A stretch of 64,000 nt of DNA from NCBI GenBank assembly GCA_025153445.1, contig JANZNS010000001.1, positions 124,001 through 188,000 on the forward strand, written 5' to 3'. Shown one piece after another: positions 1-12,000 of the stretch. Position 1 is the first letter of the stretch. Every line of letters starts with the position of its first letter. Position numbers and translations under genes: made by a program. This DNA is from Marinobacter sp. BGYM27 (GTDB lineage: Bacteria; Pseudomonadota; Gammaproteobacteria; Pseudomonadales; Oleiphilaceae). The notes beneath the pieces are model-generated. The model was not told the origin of the DNA. It was given only the letters and a program-made list of their open reading frames with translations, and ran no database searches.

Positions 1-3000
1 GACCTGTGTGTCGGGGTGCCGATTGCGGGCCGTACCCGTCCTGAAACCGAATCGGTTATCGGCTTGTTTGTGAATACCCAGATTCTGCGCAGTGACATGG
101 CGGGGACGCAGACATTTGATCAAGTGCTGGCCTCGGTGCGACAGCTTTCACAGGAAGCGCAGGCCCATCAGGACTTGCCGTTCGAACAACTGGTTGATGT
201 GCTCCAGCCGGAACGTAGCCTTAGCCACAATCCGCTATTTCAGGTGCTCTATAACCACCAGCAGCGTGAAGGCGAGCACTTTGAACTGACACATGAACTC
301 AGCTGCGAACTAATGCCACAGGATAGCGGCGCCGCTCAATTCGACCTGGCGCTACACACCTGGGAAAGCCGCGACGGTGCGATCACCGGCAACTGGAATT
401 ACGCCACCGATCTGTTTGATCGCAGCACCATCGAGCAGATGCACACCCGCTTCGAATCGTTGCTGAGTCAGATGGTGGCGCAACCGGACAGGGCGATTGG
501 TGATTACGACCTGCTGGATGAGACCAATCGGGAAGCGTTGTCTGACTGGAACTCAACGTCTGCGGATTACGGTCAGCCGATCCCGGTTCACCAGCTATTT
601 GAACAACAGGCTCTGGCTTATCCGGATCGTGTTGCTCTGGTGTTCGCTGATAAGACCCTGACCTATGCCGAACTCGATCAACAAGCGAATCAGCTGGCCC
701 ATGCGCTTCGAGCCGCAGGCATCGGCGCTAACAGCCGCGTGGGCGTGAGTGCCGAACGCTCCATCGAACTGGTAGTCGCGCTGTATGGCATCGTCAAAGC
801 CGGCGCAGCCTATGTGCCTATCGATCCGGATCATCCACAGGCCCGCAAGCAACAGGTGTTGCAGGACGCCGGAATTGATCTGCTGTTGACTCACGATGCA
901 GTATTAGAGCGACTGCCTAAGGTTTCCGATGTGACGGTCTGGAATCTGGACCAGCAGGATCTGAGCGATCAGCCGATTTCTGCGGCCGAGTTAGTTTTCC
1001 ACCCGAATCAGCCGGCGTATGTCATCTACACGTCCGGCTCCACCGGCAAGCCCAAGGGCGTCACTAACACTCACGGCGCTTTTTTTAATCGCTTGCAGTG
1101 GATGCAGGCAGAATATCAGCTAGACGTCCGCGATGTGGTCCTCCAGAAAACCCCTTACAGCTTCGATGTCTCGGTCTGGGAATTCTTCTGGCCGCTGATG
1201 ACGGGCGCACGTTTGGTCATTGCTGAGCCCGGTGCGCACAAGGACCCCGCTCAATTATCCGGCCTCATCAAAAAACAGCACATCACCACGCTGCACTTTG
1301 TGCCGTCGATGTTGGCGGCATTCATGAGTCAGGAAAACCTGTTCGCCAATGGTTTGCGTCGAATTATCTGCAGCGGCGAAGCGCTGCCAAAAGCCTTGCA
1401 GGATCAGGTGCTGGATCGCTTGCCAAACGCCCAGCTCTACAACCTCTACGGCCCAACCGAAGCGGCCATCGACGTCACCCATTGGGCTTGCCGTTCCGAT
1501 GAGCGCCACACGGTGCCGATCGGTCAGCCCATTGCCAATCTGCAGATCCATATTCTGGATGCCCGACTGAACGAACAGCCGATCGGTGTCCCCGGTGAAC
1601 TCTATATCGGTGGTGCCGGACTGGCCCAGGGCTATCACGGCAGGCCCGATCTCACCGCCGCGAGCTTTATCCCGAGCCCGTTCACTGCAGGTGAGCGACT
1701 GTATCGCAGCGGCGACCTGGCCCGCTGGTGCAAGGATGGCTCGCTGGAATATCTGGGCCGCCTCGATCACCAGATCAAACTGCGGGGTTTGCGAATCGAG
1801 TTGGGTGAAATTGAAACCTTGCTGCGAGACCAACCCAACGTCAGTGATGCTGTAGTGGTCGCCCGCAAAATTGGCGATAGCGAGCAATTGGTGGGTTATC
1901 TGCAAAGCCAAGCGGCGGACACGGATGCGATCCGCGCAGTACTCAAACAGCATCTGCCGGATTACATGGTACCGGCCCATCTGATGCTGCTTGACCGTTT
2001 CCCGCTATCCGCGAACGGCAAACTGGACCGCAAAGCATTGCCAGACCCAGAGATTGAAACCGCCACCTACGAAGCGCCGCAAGGTGAGATCGAACAGACC
2101 CTGGCAGCGATTTGGCAGGACGTGCTCAATATCGAACGGGTAGGGCGAAACGATAACTTCTTTGCGCTGGGTGGCGATTCCATTCTCAGTTTGCGGATTA
2201 TCGCCAAGGCTCGCAGCCATGATATTCAGCTGACACCCCGTGATGTGTTTGAGCGCCAGACTATCGCTGAGTTGGCGCAGGCCGCCGAACGGGCGAATCC
2301 GGATACGGCTGTTTATACTATCGATGCCTCACGTCCGTTGCCGCTGACGCCGATCCAGCATTGGTTCTTCGAACAGGCGATCCCCGAGCGTTCCCACTGG
2401 AACCAGTCGCTGTTGCTGACGCCTGCCGAGCCGCTGGATCTGACAGCCCTGACAACCGCCATCACCGCAGTCGTCAAACAGCACGATACCCTTCGCCTGG
2501 CGTTTACCCGCGACGCCGAAGGGCAATGGCAGCAACACTATCAAACCGAACAATTGGCGGATGATCGGGTGTGGTCGCGAAACGTGGCTTTGTCGTCATT
2601 GCAGGACTGTTGTGATGAGGCGCAGGCCAGCCTCGATATCGAACGCGGAGAACTGTTGCGCGCATTGCATGTGCGGCTGGCCGAAGGCGGTGAGCGGCTG
2701 TTGCTGGTGATTCACCACCTGGCGGTAGATGGTGTTTCCTGGCGTATCCTGCTTGATGATTTGCAGTCAGCTTACGAACAGGCACGGGGCGCTGAGGTGC
2801 CCGTGCTGGGCGCCAAAGGGGTTCCTTTTCAGGTCTGGGCTGAACGGCTTTCAGAGTTGGCCCGGAGCGAACGCCTCAAACAGCAGCGCGAATACTGGCA
2901 GAACCTGCCTGAGCCTGTGCCGTTGCCAGACACTGATCGGGCGGGCAGCAACCGGATGGCCGACAGGCAAACCCAGACGTTCCAGCTGGATGCGTCACTG

Positions 3001-6000
3001 ACACAGCGGTTGCTGACCGACGCTCCCAAAGCCTATCGCACCCGCATTAATGAATTGCTGCTGACGGCATTGGGGCAGGCATTGCATCAGTGGACCGGCG
3101 AATCGCGCCATGTGATCGCGCTTGAAGGCCACGGTCGGGAAGACCTGTTTGAAGGCATGGACCTGAGTCGCACGGTTGGCTGGTTTACCAGTCTGTATCC
3201 GGTGCAGCTCGCCGGTGGTGGAAACCCCGAGGACGACCTCAAACGCAACAAGGAATATCTGCGTCAGGTTCCCGATGGTGGCATTGGCTATGGCCTGCTG
3301 CGCTATCAGACTGGTGAAACGAATCTGCCTGATCTGGCCGGGATGATTGCATTCAATTATTTGGGGCAAACTGATAGTGGCAACGCCGGCTTGCTGACGC
3401 TGGCCGATGAACTCAGTGGTCAGCAGCGCAATATTGAGGCACCGCTTGGGTTTGCAATGGCGCTGGACGGCCAGGTTCGGCAGGGCCGCTTCGAAATTGC
3501 CTGCAGCTACAGTGGCGCCCGGCATCAGGCCTCGTCGGTCCAGGCTTTGCTGGATTACTACGCCCGTGCGCTCGGGGATCTGGTCGAACTTTGCGACGGG
3601 ATCTGCGCTCGGGGTAACGGCGTGACACCGTCTGATTTCCCGGCGGTTGTGCTTGATCAGGCCGCGCTGGATGCACTACCGGTTTCGGCTGCCGATATCG
3701 GCGACATCCTGCCGCTGACGCCGATGCAGCAGGGCTTGTTGTTCCACAGTGAGCTGGGCGGTGCCGACGACCTGTATGTTAATCAGGTGTCGGTGGCGAT
3801 CGATGATCTCCCCGCTGAAGCCTTCAAGTCCGCATGGCAGGAAGCGGTTAGCCGACACCCTGTGCTTCGCGCGGCCTTTATACACGCGCCGGGAACGCAG
3901 GCGCCGCTGCAGGTTATTCGTCGCAATGCCGCACTGTCTGTGCGGGAGCTGGACTGGCGCAATGCGGCGGATGCCGAACGGAAACTTGAGGCGCTGTGCC
4001 AGTCGGAAAAGCAGCCGCCTTTCGATTTTGAAGCGCCGCCACTGATGCGACTGGTGCTGGTACGGCTGACCGACAGCCGCTGGCAAATGGTCTGGACACT
4101 GCATCATATCCTGCTGGATGGCTGGAGCAGCGCCGCATTAATGAGCGAAGTGCTGAAGAGCGCAATGGGCGAACCGACGACTGCACCTGCGGCCTACGGT
4201 GATTACTTCAGGTGGCTGGCGCGTCAGGATGCCGAACAGAACGCCTATTTCTGGCGAGGTCAGCTGGCTGAGATGGGCGATCCCACCCGCCTGATGCAGT
4301 TCATTCGCAGTGATCAGAATGCGCAGGCCGATGACGGCGAAGTTGTACTGACCCTTGAGCGATCAGCGCTGGATACGTTTGCCCGCCAACATCACCTGAC
4401 ACTGAATACGCTGGTTCAGGCCGCATGGACACTCCTGTTGCAGCGATACACCGGCCAGCGGCAGGTCATTTTTGGCGCTACTGTATCAGGTCGCCCGGCG
4501 CAGGTTGCCAACGCTGATCGTTTGATGGGCCTGTTTATCAACACGCTACCGGTCATTCAGGCGCCTGCACCGGAACGCACTCTCGTTGACTGGCTCAGTG
4601 AGCTGCAGGCCCACAACATGGCCCTGCGGGAACATGAGTTCACGCCGCTTTATGACATCCAGCAATGGGCCGGTCAGGCCGGCCGTGAACTGTTTGATAC
4701 TTTGCTGGTGTTCGAAAACTTTCCGGTGGATCAGGCACTTCGGGGCAGTGCTCGGGGACTTCAGTTCGGTAACGTATCAATTAGCGAGAAAACCCATTAT
4801 CCCCTGAGCGTTGCGGTGCAGGTGGGCGAGCAACTATCGCTGCATTTCCACTACAAAGGCGATCAGGTCTCCCGATCGCAGGTTCAGGTACTGGCCTATC
4901 ACGCCGGACAATTGCTCAATGCGATGGTCAGTCAGCCGGCGGCTCATCTGGCTGATTTGCCACTGCTCACAGAAGCGGAACAAGCGGTCTGGCAGGCCTG
5001 GAACCATCCGGCCCATCCACCCGTTGATCCAAGACCGCTGCCTGCCTTGATTGCAGAACAGGCCCAGCGCCGCCCGGATGCAATGGCCGTGGTTCACGGC
5101 GCGGAACGTGTGACGTTTGCCGATTTTGATCGCCGTGCCAATCGCCTGGCCCACTGGCTGATCGGGCAAAGTGTAGGCGCCGAAAGTCGGGTTGGCGTTG
5201 CCCTCGAACGGGGCGTCGAGATGCTGGTGGCGCTGTATGCCGTGCATAAAGCCGGTGCCGCCTATGTGCCACTGGATCCGGATTACCCGGCCGAGCGGGT
5301 GCGTTACATGTTGGCCGATTCCGGCGCGCAACTGCTGTTGAGTCATGAGGCCTCGCAGGATCGCCTGCCGGACGTAGACGGCGTGACGACGATTAACCTC
5401 GATACGCTGGATTTGAGCGGTAGTCCGGATCAGGTACCCGAGGTGATCGTACACCCCGAACAACTGGCCTACCTGATCTACACCTCCGGTTCTACAGGCA
5501 AGCCCAAAGGCGTTGCCGTCCCGCACGGTGCCATGTCCATGCACTGTCAGACCATTGCCGATCGCTATGGTCTGACGGAAGACGACCGGGAACTGCACTT
5601 CCTCTCCATCAGTTTTGATGGCGCCCACGAGCGCTGGCTGACGCCATTGAGTCAGGGCGCCCGCGTGGTTCTGCGGGATCAGGCCCTGTGGAGCGTGCAA
5701 CAGACCTACGATTGCCTGATCGAAGAAGGCATCACCGTAGCGGCCTTCCCGCCCAGCTACCTGCGACAACTGGCGGAGTGGGCGGAGCTGAAAGGCCAGC
5801 CACCAGGCGTGCGTATCTACTGCTTCGCCGGCGAAGCCTTCAGCCGCCAGATGATGCACCACGCCATCACGCATCTGCAGCCGGACTGGATCATCAACGG
5901 CTACGGCCCTACCGAAACCGTGGTCACACCCACACTCTGGCGACAGGCGGCCGACACGGCGGACTTCACCAGCGCCTACGCGCCCATCGGTGATCTGGTC

Positions 6001-9000
6001 GGGGATCGACAGGGTTATGTGCTGGATGCAGACCTTAACCTGCTACCTCCCGGTATTGCCGGCGAGCTCTATCTGGGCGGTGCATTGGCAAGGGGCTATC
6101 TCGATCGCCCCGGTATCACCGCTGAACGCTTTGTGCCCAACCCGTTCCGGGCAGGGGAGCGTCTCTATCGCACCGGCGACCGGGTCAAACTGAACCGGGA
6201 CGGACAGCTGGAATACCAGGGCCGGATGGACCAGCAGGTCAAACTGCGGGGCTTCCGCATCGAGATTGGAGAAGTGGAAGCGGGCCTCAAGGGCTGCGCC
6301 GGGGTTAGAGAAACCCTGGCGATGGTGAGAACCACTGTCGCTGGTCAACGCTTGGTAGGCTATGTAGCGGGCGATGAACTGGACGAAGCCACCATCAAGG
6401 CCACGCTCAAACAGCAGCTGCCGGACTACATGATCCCGACCCATGTGGTGATTCTGGAGCGGTTACCACAATTGCCGAATGGCAAGTTGGATCGCAATGC
6501 CTTGCCGGAGCCCACGGTGGGTAATGATGCCTACGAAGCACCCGTAACCGCGATGGAGCACCAGCTCGCAACCCTCTGGCAGTCATTGCTGAAGTCAGAG
6601 CGCATCGGTCGTTATGACAATTTCTTTGAGCTGGGCGGGCATTCATTGCTTGCCACTCAGCTGATCTCAACCCTGCGCCATGAACAAGGGCTGGATGTGC
6701 CGCTGCGCTCCATTTTTGAAGCGCCGGTGCTGGCCGATCTGGCAACGCTGCTGGAGGAAAACGACACCTTGGCAGGGGGCACACAAATCGACGCCCCGAA
6801 GTTGTCCCGAGTGGGCCTGAGCCGGGCACCGCAATCGTTTGCTCAGCAGCGCTTGTGGTTTCTTGATCAGCTGGAGCCGGGTTCAACCGCTTATCACTTG
6901 CCCGGCATTCTCGAATTGCGGGGCGCGGTGGATGTCAGTGCCATGCAGCGAGCTGTGACACTGTTGGCTGAACGCCATGAGGTGCTGCGCACTCGATTGG
7001 TGAGCGCGCAGGAATGCGAGTCCTTGCCACAGCAATGCATTGACGCGGTCTCTGTTGAGCTGACGGTGACGGACCTGTCGGACAACAGCAATCCGAATAT
7101 TGTGTTTGAACAGCATGCCAAAGCCTTTATGAACGCGCCGTTTGCGATGGCAGACGCGCCATTGTGGCGGGTAGAGTTGGTGCGCATCGCCGGCGACGAG
7201 TGGCGGTTGTTGCTGTGTATGCATCATGCCATCTCGGATGGTGGATCGGTGCAGGTATTGCTGCGGGATATTGCCGCGGGCTATCGCGCCGCGCTTGCCG
7301 GGCGCAATCCAGACTGGCAGCCACTACCCGTCCAGTATGCCGACTATGCCATCTGGCAACGGCAATGGCTCGGCGGCGGTGAGGGCGAACGGCAACTGAC
7401 TTACTGGCGTGCCCAGCTCGGGAATTATCAGCCGGTACTGGAATTGCCGACGGATTATCCACGGCCGGCACGGCAGAGTTTCAAAGGCGCGCGGTATTAC
7501 TTTGCACTGAACGCCTCATTGGCTGACAAGGTCCGCGCGCTGGCGAGTGGGCAGGGCGTGACGCCCTTTATGGTGCTCCTTGGTGCCTGGCAGACATTGC
7601 TGCATCGGTTGAGTGGGCAAGACGATATTCGCGTCGGCGTGCCGATTGCCGGCCGCACCCGCCCGGAGGTTCAGGAGCTGATCGGCTTCTTCGTCAACAC
7701 TCAGGTGCTGCGTTCGGAACTGGCGCCAGCCCACACCTTCGGGCAAGTGCTGCGCACAGTAAAAGAAGCGGCACTGGGTGCTCAGGAAAATCAGGATCTG
7801 CCGTTCGAACAATTGGTGGAGGCGCTGCAACCCGAGCGAAGCCTGAGCCACAATCCGCTATTTCAGGTGGCTTACGATCATCAGCAGAAGATCGACAGTG
7901 CGCTCACTGGTCTGCCGGGCATTGAGGCAAAGGTGCTGCCGTTTGAAGATGCCAGTACCCAGTTTGATTTGGCGCTGAACACGCTGGAAGACGAGAGCTG
8001 GCAATTGTCAGGCAACTGGAACTACGCTACCGATCTGTTTGATCGGAGCACCATCGAGCAGATGCACACCCGCTTCGAATCGTTGCTGAGTCAGATGGTG
8101 GCGCAGCCGGACCGTGCGATTGGTGATTACGACCTGCTGGATGAGACCGATCGGGAAGCGTTGTCTGACTGGAATTCAACGTCTGCGGATTTCGGTCAGC
8201 CGATCCCGGTTCACCAACTGTTTGAAAAGCAGGCTCTGACTTATCCGGATCGTGTTGCTCTGGTGTTCGCTGATCAGACCCTGACCTATGCCGAACTGGA
8301 TCAGCGAGCCAACCAACTGGCTCATGCACTTCGAACGTCGGGCATTGGTAGCAACAGCCGGGTGGGCGTGAGCGCTGAGCGTTCCATCGAACTGGTGGTG
8401 TCGCTGTATGGCATCGTCAAAGCCGGCGCAGCCTATGTGCCTATCGATCCGGATCATCCACAGGCCCGCAAGCAGCAGGTACTGCAGGATGCGGGGATTG
8501 ATCTGCTGCTGACTCACAATGCAGCCACGGATCGCCTGCCGGACATGGCGAATGTGACCGTCTGGAATCTCGATCAGAAGGATCTGAGCGACCAACTGAT
8601 CACGGCACCCAATCTTGTTTTCCACCCGAATCAGCCGGCGTATGTCATCTACACCTCCGGCTCCACCGGCAAGCCCAAGGGCGTCACTAACACTCACGGC
8701 GCTCTTTTTAATCGCTTGCAGTGGATGCAGGCGGAGTACGAATTAGACGCCAGCGACGCGGTCCTCCAGAAAACCCCGTACAGCTTCGACGTCTCGGTCT
8801 GGGAATTCTTCTGGCCGCTGATGACCGGTGCACGTTTGGTGATTGCCGAGCCCGGTGCTCACAAAGATCCAGTACAGCTCTCTCAAATCATCAAAGAGCA
8901 AACCATCACCACGCTGCATTTTGTGCCGTCGATGTTGGCGGCATTCATGAGTCAGGAAAACCTGTTCGCCAATAGTTTGCGTCGAATTATCTGCAGCGGC

Positions 9001-12000
9001 GAAGCGCTGCCAAAAGCCTTGCAGGATCAGGTGCTGGATCGCTTGCCAAACGCCCAGCTCTACAACCTCTACGGCCCAACCGAAGCGGCCATCGACGTCA
9101 CCCATTGGGCCTGCCGTTCCGATGGGCGCCACACGGTGCCGATCGGTCAGCCCATTGCCAATCTGCAGATCCATATTCTGGATGGCCGGCTGAACGCACA
9201 GCCCATTGGCGTCCCCGGTGAGCTTTATATTGGCGGCGCCGGACTGGCCCAGGGCTATCACGGCAGGCCCGATCTCACCGCCGCGAGCTTTATCCCGAGC
9301 CCGTTCACTCCCGGCGAACGACTCTATCGCAGTGGCGATCTGGCCCGCTGGTGCAAGGATGGCTCGCTGGAATATCTGGGCCGCCTCGATCACCAGATCA
9401 AACTGCGGGGTTTGCGAATCGAACTGGGTGAAATTGAAACCTTGCTACGTGAGCAACCCAACGTCAGTGATGCTGTAGTTGTCGCCCGCAAAATTGGCGA
9501 TAGCGAGCAATTGGTGGGTTATCTGCAAAGCCAAGAGGCGGACACTGATGCAATTCGTACTGCACTCAAACAGCATCTGCCAGATTACATGGTGCCGGCT
9601 CACTTAATGCTGCTTGACCGCTTCCCGCTATCCGCGAACGGCAAACTGGATCGCAAAGCGCTGCCCGATCCTGAGATAGAAACCGCAACTTACGAAGCGC
9701 CGCAAGGCGAGACCGAACAGACCCTGGCCGCGATTTGGCAGGACGTGCTCAATATCGAACGGGTGGGGCGAAACGATAACTTCTTTGCTTTGGGTGGGCA
9801 TTCGCTGCTCGGGGTGCAACTGGTGCATCGCATTCAGCGCGAGTTGAATCGAACGCTGCCACTCAGTGCAGTATTCGAGACCCATACGTTTGCCGAGTTT
9901 GCGCAGCAACTGTCGTCTGAGTCCGATGAGTCACAAACGCTAATGCTGGAGCCGCAAACACGGGGCGTCCATTCACCCCAGTCCTTTGCCCAGCAACGCC
10001 TCTGGTTCCTGGCACAACTGGAGCCGGAAAGCTGTGCTTATCATCTGCCCGCTGGCCTGCGCCTGACCGGGGAATTAGATGAAGCTGCGCTGCAAACCGC
10101 ACTCGAAGGACTGACCCAACATCACGAAAGCCTGCGTACCCGATTTGCTCATGGCGATGACGGTGTACCTCAGCAGGTTATCTGCGTCGATCAAGCGATC
10201 ACGCTGCAGCACCACGATCTGCGCGATAGGCAGGATCAGTTCGCAGAACTGTTCCAGCACTTCAATCAGCAGCCCTTTGATCTTGAAGCGGCTGCGCCCT
10301 GGCGAGTCGCACTGGTCCGGATGGCACCGGATGAACGGCGCTTGCTGATCTGCATGCATCACATTATGTCGGATGGCTGGTCGATGCAGGTGTTTGTTGA
10401 TGAGCTTGTGGACCGCTACCAGGCAGCGGTTCGAGGTGAAGCGCCTGAACTGGCACCGCTGTCGATTCAGTATCCGGACTACGCCATCTGGCAGCGGAAG
10501 TGGCTGGCCGGCACCCATGATAGACAACTGGCATGGTGGCGGGACCAGCTCGGGGACGAACACCCCACGCTGGATTTGCCATCAGATCGTCCAAGGCCGT
10601 CACAACGGGATGGGCGGGGAGCGCGGCATGGATTCAGTCTGACGGCTGATCAGTCTCGGCGCTTGCGCCGGTTGGCGCGTGACCATCAGTCTTCGCTGTT
10701 TATGGTGATGCTCACCGGTTTTGAAGCCTTGCTTTACCGGCTGACCGGCCAGCAGGACCTGAGAATCGGTGTCCCGGTAGCCGGCCGACATCAACCGGCC
10801 ACTGAATCGCTGATCGGCTTCTTTATCAATACGCTGGTGATTCGCGCAGACATTGATGCCGCAGCGGATTTTGCCGGATTGCTGCAGCAGACCCGGGAGC
10901 GGGTTCTGGGGGCTCAAGCGCATGCTGATTTGCCATTTGAACAACTGGTAGAGGCGTTACAGCCCGAACGGAGCCTCAGTCATAACCCGTTGTTCCAGGT
11001 GAGCTACAACCATCAGGTGATCGATTCCTCATCGCTCGGCAACCTTGACGGATTAACCTGCGAACCGCTGGTTTGTCCATCTGAAAACGCCCATTTCGAT
11101 CTGGTGCTCGGCACCATCGAGCAGCCCGATCACGACGTGATCGACGGCTACCTCGACTTTGCGACGGATATCTTTGACGTCAGCACAGTGTTGCGGCTGA
11201 CCGAACAGTTGATCACATTGCTGGATGCCGCGACGGCCGAGCCCACAATGCGTCTTTCTGAATTACCGCTCCTCACAGAAGCGGAACAAGCGGTCTGGCA
11301 GGACTGGAACCATCCGGCCCATCCACCCGTTGATCCAAGACCGCTGCCTGCCTTGATTGCCGAACAGGCCCAGCGCCGCCCGGATGCAATGGCCGTGGTT
11401 CACGGCGCGGAACGTGTGACGTTTGCCGATTTTGATCGCCGTGCCAATCGCCTGGCCCACTGGCTGATCGGGCAGGGCGTAGGCGCTGAAAGCCGGGTGG
11501 GCGTTGCCCTCGAACGGGGCGTCGAGATGCTGGTGGCCCTGTATGCCGTGCATAAAACCGGTGCCGCCTATGTGCCACTGGATCCGGATTACCCGGCGGA
11601 GCGGGTGCGCTACATGCTGGCCGACTCGGGGGCTCAATTGCTGTTGAGTCATGAGGCCTCGCAGGATCGCCTGCCGGACGTAGACGGCGTGACGACGATT
11701 AACCTCGATACGCTGGATTTGAGCGGTAGTCCGGATCAGGTACCCGAGGTGATCGTACACCCCGAACAACTGGCCTACCTGATCTACACCTCCGGTTCTA
11801 CCGGTAAGCCCAAAGGCGTCGCCGTCCCGCACGGTGCCATGTCCATGCATTGCCAGACCATTGCCGATCGCTATGGCCTGACTGAAGACGACCGGGAACT
11901 GCACTTCCTCTCCATCAGTTTTGATGGCGCCCACGAACGCTGGCTGACGCCACTCAGCCAGGGCGCCCGCGTGGTCCTTCGGGACCAGGCCCTGTGGAGC

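Noticed and set aside
4834-5874. Long minus-strand open frame of 346 codons inside the A2 region, and a similar one at 11263-12318
   Set aside because: They lie antisense to the A2 and A4 repeats, are copies of each other because of the repeat, and have no ribosome site or known motif. The plus frame carries complete NRPS motifs.
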